64,000 bases of DNA, from positions 71,809,477 to 71,873,476 of the forward strand of contig OX375873.1 of assembly GCA_947359465.1 (NCBI GenBank), given 5' to 3'. The stretch comes from Metellina segmentata. Its lineage: Eukaryota; Arthropoda; Arachnida; Araneae; Tetragnathidae. Of this stretch, positions 35,971 through 46,973 are shown piece by piece. The notes beneath the pieces were generated by a model, which saw only the letters and a list, made by a program, of their open reading frames with translations, had not been told where the DNA came from and did not search any database. How positions within the stretch are numbered: the stretch's first letter is position 1; every line of letters starts with the position of its first letter. The translations under genes and the position numbers were made by a program.

Positions 35971-36028
<58 letters not shown>
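35971..36028. repeat. (TA)n microsatellite, left part
   Basis: 29 uninterrupted TA units up to the edge of the pogo-like element. The matching tract resumes on its other side at 36699-36754. Confidence 0.95.
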
Positions 36029-36031
<3 letters not shown>

Positions 36032-36695
36032 TAGAACTCCAACTATCCGAACTCCGACTATCCAAATAACTGATTATCCGAATCGCTTTCAGAATTACAG
36101 AAAAAAGATTGAGACGGAAACGTATTGTGATTCGCAAAATAATGATTCAGGGTTTAAAATTCTAAATGATGATGAACTTATTTGAAAGTTTGAGACAAGA
36201 AAGTGTCGTTGAAGAAGATGACCTGACTGTCTAAGTTGAAGCAGACACGGGACCATCTGCTAGTGAAGCATTTGCCGGCTTAGAAACTGCGTTGAAGTGG
36301 ATGGAGCGAAAGCCCGAGTGTGACAACATGTAACTTCTCATTATCAATCGGATGCGCGACTTGGTTGCCGAAAACGAATGAAGACAGTCAAACAGCTTAC
36401 TTTGACCGAAATGTTTAGCAAACAATGACTTTCATTTACAGTACGGTACGTACATACTGTACTTATGTATAGCACTTGTAAGTACGCGTAACGTGTAAAA
36501 GTATTGCCTTTTCATTTAATTAATTAAAAGCCCTTTTTGTTAAAAATAGTTTTTTTCTCCCATTTTCAACATACATACAGTAATTAATTAAAATACATAC
36601 CAGACCCTTTTTTCGGAAACAATCCAATTATCCGAATTTTTGATTATCCGAATGGGGTCCGGTCCCAATTGATTCGAATAATTGGAGTTCTACTA

Positions 36696-36698
<3 letters not shown>
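36029..36698 (+). mobile_element. pogo/Tigger-like deletion derivative, copy 2, inside a (TA)n tract
   Basis: Begins CAGTAGAACTCCAACTATCC and ends GGAGTTCTACTACTG, with inverted subterminal ATTATCCGAAT motifs. TA repeats lie on both sides, consistent with the TA target of pogo. 670 bp. It keeps only the 3' part of the transposase gene (36166-36381). The right end has an extra TAG compared with the left. Confidence 0.8.
36166..36381 (+). pseudogene. C-terminal tail of a Tigger/pogo-like transposase
   Basis: One frame of 72 codons with two internal stops: NLFESLRQESVVEEDDLTV, stop, VEADTGPSASEAFAGLETAL, KWMERKPECDNM, stop, then LLIINRMRDLVAENE. This is the family's final block (A...LETALKWMEQQPEC...L..L...RD.A), well conserved. 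The catalytic DDE region and the HTH domains are absent. Coding similarity is much clearer than in the sister copy at 24316. Confidence 0.75.

Positions 36699-36754
<56 letters not shown>
36699..36754. repeat. (TA)n microsatellite, right part
   Basis: 28 TA units from the end of the pogo-like element, then AAGATATTTACC. Confidence 0.95.
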
Positions 36755-36756
<2 letters not shown>

Positions 36757-39632
36757 ATATTTACCATGAACTACTTTTGGGCAAAATTGCACTGTCTTCA
36801 ATTTATAGTAAACTAGTGACTGATGGATATGATTATGAAAACGCGCACTTTAAATGTTTACAAAAATCGAAAATGAAGTCCATCAACTAGTGACAGGAAT
36901 TTTTGAATTAAAAAACTGCTATATTCTGAAGAGGTTATATTCTGTTGAACTTTGACCACCATTGCCGAAGTTAATTTTAAATACAGTTGTATAAATAGCA
37001 ATGTAATCTACACCACGAAAAAATTTTTGAATGTCGAACTTACACTGTCTTTTGCTAAATTGCCATGTGCTAAGTGCCATGTGCTAAATTGCAAATATCA
37101 ATAGATATACATATATCAGGCATACGTGAATCGTTTTCAAATGGATGACTTCAACTAGTGCCTTATTTATCTTGAGGTAGAAACTTATGATAATTACTTG
37201 TTCGACTGACCCGGTAATAACTTTAATAAAATCCAAAAAAAAAGTTTTCGATTCATCATCCATTTTTACTGTTTTTTTCTAACATTCTTTTTTATATATA
37301 TTGCCTCTTTGGCTTACAGAATACATCGTGAAATTGGCGTTAATATGCCAGACTCATTTATCAATATGCAATTCTGTATAGATTCATATCACATCATAAT
37401 GCATTAATCATAGGGCTTACTTGAATGTTTAGCTATAATACATCAGGTTCCTGCTCAATATTGTTTGACTAATATTTTACATGAAGAAATAAGCTCTCCT
37501 ATTTCCGCTTTGGAACTATACCTATTCATCACGTCTCTCGTAAAGGCAATATTCCTACAAGTTAAAGTACGGTGGACGCTTTTATAGCATCATAAGTGTG
37601 TTCTTGATCGGGATGTTCCGTTTTTCATCCTTAAGCGACATTACTTAACTATTTATGTCGGATTGAGATGAAAGCGAAATGGCACCAAACAGATGCTTTT
37701 ATTCACTAAAGGTTGTAAGTAATCGAAAATGAAGCTATTGTCTTAAAAACTGGGAAATACACCACGAAATATTGGCCTTATTTTTGTATTTTTGAAATAA
37801 TTATGTATGCGAATATCATGAATTAATAATTGAGGTAAGCAAATCACTGCAGTCTATTTTAACATTATAAATTAGTAACTGGAAACAAATAAGATGATAA
37901 ATACGTGTAACAAAATTAAGCTTAAATGTACTTCTGGAATCTTAAGTATTCTTGCGCAGATTTTTAATTAGTGGTTTGGTAAAACTTTTTTCTTATGTTT
38001 GCTAGCGTACTTAAAAGGTCAGAGTTTTTGCGTACATAAATTCATGACGGTCGGAAAGAGATTTCGTTAAATCAATTTTATTACATTTTTAAGCTACGTA
38101 AGTTTATGATGAATTCAAACGACTAAACAATGCATATAAGAAATTCAGTACATTTTTTAAAAATACGGTTTGTTCAGAAAATTTAGAAGCATGGAAGATT
38201 TGAATTCATAGATATTTGTTCCTGTATATTTATTGTACTAATGTTTTGAACTCCCGTGATAACTCTCATGGATGTTTCCGACAAATTAAATATAAAACTT
38301 TGTTTTAAAACTAGGTACTAATTGTGCTTGATCTATCCTTTCCAAAACTGTGCAGGGATTTTTCTTTCAGGAAATGACATTATAAATAATAGAAGCGTAT
38401 TTTCTGGCTGAATTTGCAGATAAATCGAAAATACCTGAAACAATAGGTAAACGAAAGAAAGTTGAACCAGCACATCTATATTGGGATGAGGATAACACAA
38501 GGAAACACATCAGTGAAAATCAACTACAATTTAAGGATTTAAACTAATATCACATATACGTACAGTGGTACTAAGAAAAAATGATTAACACAGTTAGCAT
38601 ACATTTACCTATATACTTTTTATGTATCCTTTTCACATTTTGTGAACTCATTTAGTTTATAATGTTGCTAGTTTGAAAAGATAACCACAATTTCACCATA
38701 ACTTCAATAGAAAAACCTACTTTAAAGTAAGAGTGAATAGTTTTATACGATGCTGAACTTAAATTAACACGTATAACAAATTATTGTATAAACACATAAT
38801 AAGATAAAATTGAAAACAAATATTTCTGTTTAATATATTTATTTAAATACCTATATTTTTTCCTTAAATTATTTATTTTAATGTAATGTAAATAGGTTGT
38901 CTTTGTAACGTTTTGATTCTGGAGTATTAATTTTCTTTCTCTCAATTATTTCCTTAGACATTTCCTTGTCTTTTAATTAAATAAGATAAAATATAACTAA
39001 ATCTAAGGTTCCTAGGGTAATTGAAAAACAATTCCAAGTAACTATGTTATTTTGTATTCAGAATGTTTCATTTAACGTTAATTATTAGCAAATTGATAGT
39101 ACAGGCCTTAAGCTTTTAATGAATTATGCACTTTGCTGTTAGGGATTTGTCGAAGGTTTATGAAAAGGTATTAAATTTAAAATGTAGTACTAAGGATTAT
39201 ATAATTTACTTTGTTTGTAATTAATTTATTTTCAATCTTTTAATATCACTTTTAATCTTGTAAGATTAGCTTTCTCTCTAAAAGCATGTAAACCCTTCTA
39301 ATTTGCAAAATGAAGGCTATGTAATATTATTCCTATTTTTATTTCAAACCTAAAATAAAGAGGCATGAAGATTTACATTTCCCAACTTTTCACTTAATAC
39401 TTTCTTTAATGCTGAAATCATTCCGTTTATACGTATTATTCTAGTGGTAGAGTTCAATGACTTACTCTTATTTTTAAATTTAATGTTCGACTATACATTG
39501 ATTAGAGATAAAAAATAAATAAACATTTCATTTATAGTGGTGTTTTGAAATTAGAAAACTATGAACTCTGTTAAGAAGTACCATCCAGATAGTTGAAGTA
39601 TGTTTGAACACATACCGATTTTGTATTCCCTA
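36755..39632. other. AT-rich stretch, no recognised gene
   Basis: No open frame with family similarity, no RNA gene and no clear repeat. Confidence 0.5.
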
Positions 39633-40239
39633 TCTTTCCTATTGTAAAATAAAGTGTTTGTTTGTTTGTGTGTTTGGGGCCGCAAAATCCTGACGATTCT
39701 GTGTCACATACAGCAATGGGATTTGCACACAGGTAGTTCGAATTATTTGCAACTTTTAGATCGCGGCGAATATTAAAATTCAATAAAGAAGATTTTTAAA
39801 TGAATTTAATAGTTTTATTCTCCGTCAGTTTTTCAAACGCGGAGAACTTTTTCTACTCATGCGAACTTGCAGTCAGGGTTTGGAACCATGCCAAGTTTTA
39901 TTAATCCGCAGAACGCGGAGAAAAGTAATTTTTTCTTTTCCGCTTTGATTTTGCACGATTGATTTACCAGCCAGACGAGAAATCTTTTAACTGAAGTCAA
40001 AGTTATTTTTTCTATCTCTTAGACCGTTAAAGATGGAGTAAAAATTTCAACGGATTTAAAATCTGCGGAAAATTTCAATTTAGATCGATACCTGAAAATA
40101 TAATTTTCTTAAAATAAATAATTTTTAATTGAATACATCTTCAACGGATTTGAAATCTGTGGAAACCATCGCAGAGTTGCCCGTTGTGTTTGTTTGTGGA
40201 CGTGCACGGGAAACGCCGGGCTAGCCACTCAGTGTCTAG
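39633..40239 (+). mobile_element. Helitron-like non-autonomous element, second family, copy 1
   Basis: Begins A|TCTTTCCTATTGTAAAATAA with GTGTTTGTTTGTTTGT just inside. Ends GGGCTAGCCACTCAGTGTCTAG|T. The TC start, the CTAG end and the A/T flanks fit a Helitron. The 3' hairpin is weak (GGC/GCC only). The interior shares CAAAATCCTGACGA, TTTCAACGGATTTAAA and TTTAGATCGATACCT with the next copy. No coding. Confidence 0.5.
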
Positions 40240-40344
40240 TTATGAATACAGCATCCACATTCCATAAATGGTTTTCATATGTCTAAAAATAATGTTTCCT
40301 CAAACATATAAAGCAATTTGTTTTCTTTTACTGGAGCTTATTCT

Positions 40345-41166
40345 TCTCTAATATTCTAAAAGGAAGTGTTTGTTTATATGTTTCTTGCAGCAAAATCCTG
40401 ACGAATCTATGGCACTTACAGCAATGAGATTTGTCACACATGTAGTTCGAATTTTTTGCAATTTTTGGGTCGCGGCGAATTTTAAAATTCAGTCTAGGAC
40501 ATTTTAAAATGAATTAATTAGTTTAATTCTCTAGCAGGTTTTTCCAGAGAAAAGAAGAAGCACCCGAATCTGGACTTTTTCTACCCACGTGACCTTTCCA
40601 TCAGCCTTGAACCATGCCAATGTTTTTTTCATCGCGGAGAACACTCAGAAAATGAATTTTTTCGTTTCCGCTGTGATTTTGCACGGATGAATGATTTTCC
40701 AGCCAGATGATAAATCTTTTAACTGCTGGAGTCACTTATTTCCTAGACCCGTAAAGGTAAAGTGAAAATTTCAACGGATTTAAACTTGAAAAATTTAAAT
40801 TTAAACTTAAAAAATTTAAATTTAGATCGATACCTAAAAATATGATTTTCATTGAAAAATTAATTTTTAAATTGAAAATATCTTTTATATTTTCGCAAGA
40901 GATTGTGACGTCACGTGAAACAGATAGCATCTTCTGCCCTTCGCGTTAAAAAAAAGAAACAGATTCCATTTCCTGTAATATTTCATTTCAGGGAATAATA
41001 GCAAAAAAATAAATAAATAAACATTTTGATTGGGATTTTTAATTATTTTTCGTAAAATCGGAATCGCTAAAGATAGATTGAAAATTTCAACGAATTTGAA
41101 ATCTTCGGAAAATTTTACACCATATTATTAACTTACACCACGTCGGGCTAGCCACGCAGTGTCTAG
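40345..41166 (+). mobile_element. Helitron-like non-autonomous element, second family, copy 2
   Basis: Diverged copy of 39633-40239 in the same orientation, ending GGGCTAGCCACGCAGTGTCTAG|T. It is longer in the middle, with duplicated TTTAAACTTRAAAAATTTAAATTTA segments. The exact 5' end is uncertain: TC occurs at several adjacent places. Confidence 0.5.
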
Positions 41167-42008
41167 TATAATAATATTCTCTAGGACAATCAAACGATTA
41201 TTTGTGCGTATTTTCAGTATAGATATTTTATGAAAATAAACAACTCTTGTAAAACCACAATACATTAATAAAATCATAAAAAAAGGGAATTCGAAAAAAT
41301 ATAAGTATTGAATAATTTTAATAGATCTTGAATATTTCATTAACGATATTTCCAAAGAAATTTTTTGAATACGTCATGAATAAGTTAATGCGTAGTATTA
41401 CTTATAAGCATCTTCTGATTCGTGAAACCCTGATGCAGTTAAATAAAAAATAAAATAAAACTTTCTTTGTGTAATTTTTACAAGATATTATTATTTTAAA
41501 CTGAACATTTTAAAGTCAATTTTCAAATAGTAATTTAATGTAAAGTTAACGCTTATCTAGAATCAAACCTAAGCTATACGCTCCTAATACATTGTACTAT
41601 ATCTTAAGAAATATTACAATAGTTTTTAGTTCACTTTCCTAATTTTTTCTCATTTAATAACTCAATAAATTCCTTTCCATTTTTACAAATACATTCAATG
41701 GATTATTTAATATTATTTTATATTATAGTTATGAGTTTAACATTATTCTTTATCAGCAATAACATTTTTATATTTCATTCTTTCTGTTAGATTAGTATAT
41801 CGTATGCATTCTTAATTATTTCAAAACTATCTAGCCTTAGGACCTTTGAATAATTGATTAGAATGCTTGTCTATTTTGAAAATAATATATATGTTTTTTT
41901 TAAATGAACAACCATGATTCAATATTTTTCTAATACATTTATAAATTGATAAAAACGGATCTGACAAAATTAAAATCGAGGATTCTATTAAACATTTGTT
42001 AGTTAACT

Positions 42009-42012
<4 letters not shown>
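41167..42012. other. AT-rich stretch, nothing recognised
   Basis: No gene or repeat recognised. Confidence 0.5.

Positions 42013-42044
<32 letters not shown>
42013..42044. repeat. (TA)n microsatellite
   Basis: 16 uninterrupted TA units. Confidence 0.95.
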
Positions 42045-42046
<2 letters not shown>

Positions 42047-42059
42047 AAATGTGTAGAGA

Positions 42060-44110
42060 ACTTGGTGGTTTCATCTATGTTGTTTTCGAAAAACACCACA
42101 TAACATAGATATAATAAATTTGTTTTAGTTACCCAATGCATCCTCTAGAAAGCATTTCTGATTGTTAAAGTGTCGACACGTTGATACGATGATACAAAAT
42201 GACAGAATTCTTAATGGTCACTGATAGCTAGCTAGCTGAATTGATTAAAATATACGCCTACGAATTTACTGCAAATTGGTTTATCTATCTCTGCTGTTTT
42301 CAAAACCATTTGCATAACAAATATAATTATCAAACCCGTTTCAGTTACCTTAAACATCCTCTCCCCTTGTGGTGACTGTCCCGACGAGATATCTCGTCAT
42401 TAGCGAAATTGACTAGATCCTGATGGACGAGATTTTCTCGTAATTAGAAAAAAACTGATCAGATCTTGATATCGTCATCATCATGAAATTGGCAATATCT
42501 TGATGACGAGATATCTTGTAATTGGCAGCATTGTTCAGATCTTGATGGAGAGATATCTCGTCGTAACCACTTGCAGGGTAAGAAAACATCCCTAACTCAT
42601 AAGGTGCAGACATATAGAGATGATGAGTCAAAATGACAGAGATATATTAATGGGTGAGTTTTGATAATGCCTACAAATGTGCTACAAAACTTCGTAAATC
42701 CATCGCTGTTGTTTTCGAAACCTGCCACATGGCAAAAACGATAATCAAATCATTTTCAGTAACCTATACATCCCGTAGAAAACATACCTAACTGGTAAGA
42801 TGCAGACATATAGATACGATGACACAAAATGACAGAGAAATATTAATTAGTTGGGTTTTGAAAATAGGGTTGTTAGTACATGTCTACAAATTTGCTATAA
42901 ACTTCGTAAATCCATCGCTGTTGTTTTCGAAACCCACCACATAGCAAAAACGATAATCAAATCATTTTCAGTAACCTATACATCCCCTAGAAAACATACC
43001 TAACTGATTAGATGCAGACATAAAGATACAATGATACAAAATGACAGAGAATATTAATAGTTGGGTTTTAATAATAAGGTAGTTAATACATGTCTACAAA
43101 TTTGCTATAAACTTCATAAATCCATCGCTGTTGTTTTCGAAATCTGCCAAATGGCAAAAATGATAATCAAATCCTTTTCAGTAACCTATACATCCCCTAA
43201 TAAACATACCTAACTGATTAGATGCAGACATAAAGATACAATGATACAAAATGACAGAGAAATATTAATAGTTGGGTTTTAATAATAAGGTAGTTAATAC
43301 ATGTCTACAAACTTGCTATAAACTTCATAAATCCATCGCTGTTGTTTTCGAAATCTGCCAAATGGCAAAAATGATAATCAAATCCTTTTCAGTAACCTAT
43401 ACATCCCCTAATAAACATACCTAACTGATTAGATGCAGACATATAGATACAATGATACAAAATGACAGAGAAATATTAATAGTTGGGTTTTAATAATAAG
43501 GTAGTTAATACATGTCTACAAACTTGCTATAAACTTCATAAATCCATCGCTGTTGTTTTCGAAATCTGCCAAATGGCAAAAATGATAATCAAATCCTTTT
43601 CAGTAACCTATACATCCCCTAGAAAACATACCTAACTGATTAGATGCAGACATATAGATACGATGATACAAAATGACAGAGAAGTATTAGTAGTTGGGTT
43701 TTGACAATAAGGTAGTTAATACATGTCTACAAATTTGCTACAAACTTCGTAAATCCATCGCTGTTGTTTTCGAAGCCTGCCACATGGCAAAAACGATAAT
43801 CAAATCCTTTTCAGTAACCTACACATTCCGTAGAAAACATACCTAACTGATTAGATGCAGACATATAGATACGATGATACAAAATGACAGAGAAATATTA
43901 GTAGTTGGGTTTTGACAATAAGGTAGTTAATACATGTCTAAAAATTTGCTACAAACTTCGTAAATCCATCGCTGTTGTTTTCGAAACCCGCCACATGGCA
44001 AAAACGATAATCAAATCCTTTTCAGTGACCTATACATCCCCTAGAAAACATACCTAACTGATAAGGTGCAGACATATAGATACGATGACACAAAATGACA
44101 GACAGAGGTT
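42060..44110. repeat. 211 bp satellite, about seven close units plus two divergent ones
   Basis: The phrase AACCTATACATCCCCTAGAA starts near 42763, 42975, 43185, 43396, 43607, 43818 and 44029, steps of 210-212 bp. Each unit carries TAGATGCAGACATATAGATA, ACAAAATGACAGAG, AATCCATCGCTGTTGTTTTC and GCCA.ATGGCAAAAA. Divergent units near 42130 and 42355 mark the left edge; between the second and the main array sits a palindromic repeat (42380-42585). Confidence 0.9.
42380..42585. repeat. Palindromic GAGATATCTCG repeat copy inside the 211 bp array
   Basis: Best copy of the family: CCGACGAGATATCTCGTCAT (a perfect 16 bp GACGAGATATCTCGTC palindrome), then GGACGAGATTTTCTCGTAAT, GATGACGAGATATCTTGTAA and GGAGAGATATCTCGTCGTAA, spaced ~50-60 bp, with GACTAGATC(C/T)TGATG linkers and an ACTTGCAGGGTAAG exit. 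Confidence 0.8.
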
Positions 44111-44395
44111 AATAAATAGTCCTACAGATTGGAGTAATACTATCCTGACATTAGGGATAGCCAGGGCACTCGGAGTCAACCCCAATGACAGATGGTGACA
44201 ATCATACCCCTGCTTGCAGCATTGGGCAAAGACAGTCCCGATAAATATTTTCAGGGGGATCTCTGTGGGATAAAAATATTTGTGAAGAGATCTTCTGCAA
44301 GCGCTGTCCACGAAAAATGCATAATCTTCAGGGTAGACTGATGACCCTAGGAATCTAATGAAGGAAGACCACGCCGGGATATTGCAAGTAATCAA
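44054..44395 (-). other. Unrecognised 113-codon open frame in a GC-richer patch
   Basis: From 44395 down to 44054 the minus strand is open for 113 codons. Bases 44110-44390 are less AT-rich than their surroundings and differ from the satellite on their left. The translation has phrases such as VYPEDYAFFVDSACRRSL and LTPSALAIPNVRIVLLQSVG, but I cannot place it in a family. Its last ~18 codons run into the satellite edge. It may be a degenerate transposon fragment or chance. Confidence 0.25.
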
Positions 44396-44399
44396 TCAA

Positions 44400-45210
44400 A
44401 CGGTATTTGGGTTAAATCTCAAAAATTCAATTAATAGAGAGGGGACTTTGTGAATTTCGGAATTTTCTCCCGATTTTTGGGTCGCCGTTAAACGTTAATC
44501 AGCATTTGAATAGATGCCCATTATTTATTGCCTGGGTTCTACTTATTGGTGGTTTAGAAGTAATGGTTATAAGGATTTAAAGATATTCTTTTTTAACTTG
44601 GGATTTCGAGATTCAATCCTCTTTTGAGTTGTATGTTTGTGATTCTTCTTGCTTTTTGAGACGCGTAGGATTTAGGTAAGGAAAGTACAAAATTAAATTT
44701 AATCATATATACAATTGACCGGGAAACGTTTTAATGAGTCGTGGAAAAGCGTAATCCCCTTGTAATATAGAAAAATATATTTTCCTTTTAAGATTTTTGT
44801 TTCTACTTACTCGAAAAGTTATAAAAAATATTGAGCACATTTTGGAATTGAAATAACTTTATTTATTATCTTTTCGATACTATGTGATCTTGTATTTAAA
44901 TGATTGTTTCTTGGCAGATTATGGAAGAAATATTTCATCTCAGAAAATAATCATAGTCTCAAAGCAAATTCCTTTTAAAAGTTTCAGCTTACTTAATGTT
45001 TAATTATGGAGTCTGAATCTATATGCACAGTATAAATCCTACATATAATTTAATGCTACAATAAATATATACTGTCTTACTAAATAAATTCTAGTTTCGA
45101 TAGAAGATTAGATATAAAATCCTATTTGACCCGATTATTTACTACAACTCAAGATATCAGGAAAACTCTAAGATATTAAGCATTAAGGATAGATTATAAA
45201 CATCTTTCTA
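44400..45210. other. AT-rich stretch, nothing recognised
   Basis: No gene or repeat recognised. Confidence 0.5.
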
Positions 45211-45927
45211 TCTATTATAAAAGAAAATCTTTCGTTCTTTTTCAGGTTTATTCGCTTTGTGATTAGTAGATTGTGAGTAAAGTGACAGGGAGTCTTGTGG
45301 TTCAACGGGCTAATCAATTTGGAGCACGCGCAGACGATAAACACAGTTATATTTGTTAATTAATTCATTCATAAAAGTTGAGAGCACTCGATAGAAAGTT
45401 AACAATGTTTTCAGAAGAACCGGCAAATTCGGTCGCCGTTTCCATAGCAACAGTCGAATATTAAAATCTTAAAAAGTACTATTACAACAAACAACACGGA
45501 TAAGCTAAAATAGCTATGATTCGGTATTTCTAGGTAGCGGAGCAAACGGTTTCTTTTTTTCTCCTTAGGATAAATTTTAGTGTTCTTTTTTTCTCCTTAA
45601 TGTTGAATATTTAATATTTAATACATAGATTTTCGAGTCCTTTCTTCGGCTTATATACGAATCCGCTAATCTCGCAAAAAAGTAGGCAATTTTCCGTTAC
45701 TCAGGAGCATGCAATAAATATCGCAATGGAAAGGGAACCTTCAATTAACGTCTTATTCGAGGTCCGGGATCAATCAAGAAGCGATGCAAATGTGAATGGA
45801 TTGTGAAGTAATCCCCTCCCCCTCATTGTTGAAAGGTATAGTTCGCGAAACGAGCTAAATTTGAATGCGTAGCAATCATCGGGGGTTCACGAGCGATAGC
45901 AAGCAGGGGCGGGGCGTAGCCCTCTTG
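45211..45927 (+). mobile_element. Helitron-like non-autonomous element, third family
   Basis: Begins A|TCTATTATAAAAGAAAATC. Ends with GAGCGATAGCAAGCAGGGGC, the hairpin GGGC-GTA-GCCC and TCTTG|T. The TC start, GC hairpin just before the end and A/T flanks fit a Helitron 3' end whose usual CTAG has become CTTG. 717 bp with no coding frame. Confidence 0.55.
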
Positions 45928-46631
45928 TATGAAAAAATAATGATATTGTTTTAATTGAAACTACATATAGAAACTATTAGTTATACAATTACAGTAACAC
46001 AAGGGTTTTCAAAATTATGCATCACTTAAATGTATTGTAAAATAAAAATTTTTTAAATTTTGCGAAACATTGATTTTTGTGCTTTGAACATGAACGTGTT
46101 TTAAATTCATTTGATTGTATCCAGCAAATATTAATAATTACATATAGGTTCCTTCTTGGTATCCCATAATTCCATTCCCACTGTCATTTGTTTAATAACC
46201 ACCGATTTTATTTTAGTAAATAATACATTAAAAGAGATCTATGTATATTTAGCGTACGAGCATAGAAATCGACTCTATTAATTTACTGGAAATGTAAGAA
46301 ATCGATATGACAATACAAAAAGATTGCTATGGGATTCATTCGTGAATTTTTCTGCTTAATTGTTTTAATTTTTACTAATAAGCATGTAATATAATATAAT
46401 TGATTGGTATGACTATTGATATGATTAATGATTGAAAACTAATAACACAAAATTTATCATGACTTTTGAGTAATATTTGAGTTTTAGTCCTTCCACGTTG
46501 ACTAATGACTGATTAAGATTGTTTTTCATATCACATAATCATGACTAAAGCTTATGATTCAAATATGCCTCCATTCAGCATTTCAAATCCAATAAATATA
46601 GAGTGTACCTGTGTGAATGAAATATTGATTG
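45928..46631. other. AT-rich stretch, nothing recognised
   Basis: No gene or repeat recognised. Confidence 0.5.
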
Positions 46632-46973
46632 CCGACCAACCGGTATAGTGGTTAAGGTGTTAGCCTCTAGATCGGAAGGTTCCTGGTTCGAATCCGGGTA
46701 CGGGCATGGATGTTTGTAAGCGTATGGTGTAGAGGCGGCTGGTGCACCTTAAATCTGTCGTGGCCGAAAGTCCTCACGTTGGGTTGTTGTGGAAGTTTGG
46801 AGAGTGAGGTGCCAGCTCAGGTGTTGCTTCGTCATCTGACCGTGGTTCAAAATTACGAGGTGTTGTCCTCGGATCTTTCCCTCAAGGGACTGATCCCGGA
46901 CCGTCGTCAATAGCCCGTTGTGTTGCTCTAGTACGACGCTAACTAAAATTACCATTACCATTACCATTAGAAA
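46632..46973 (+). repeat. tRNA-derived SINE, best copy
   Basis: Head at ~46632-46710: A-box-like TAGTGGTTAAGG and a perfect B box GGTTCGAATCC, with a T-arm (CCTGG...CCGGG) that folds but an acceptor stem that does not close. Body: TTAAATCTGTCGTGGCC, GTGGAAGTTTGGAGAGTGAG, GGTGTTGTCCTCGGATCTTT, GATCCCGGACCGTCGTCAAT, AGCCCGTTGTGTTGCTCTAG. Tail: short (CATTAC)n-like repeats. Transcribed by RNA polymerase III from the internal boxes if active. Other copies: 11110, 11466, 51877/54946, and tails at 6120 and 6463. Confidence 0.85.

Noticed and set aside
35843..36034. Protein ending in (IY)n
   Set aside because: Translation of a (TA)n microsatellite. The same applies to 62314-62571 on both strands and part of 41827-42141.
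42640..44100. CRISPR array
   Set aside because: The 211 bp period covers the whole unit with no unique spacers, and this is eukaryotic DNA.
46632..46710. Functional tRNA gene
   Set aside because: A and B boxes and a T-arm are present, but the acceptor and anticodon stems do not close and the sequence continues into a body shared with other copies. It is a SINE head.
46710..46967. Coding frames on both strands at the SINE
   Set aside because: Both fall inside the SINE body and are repeat translations.
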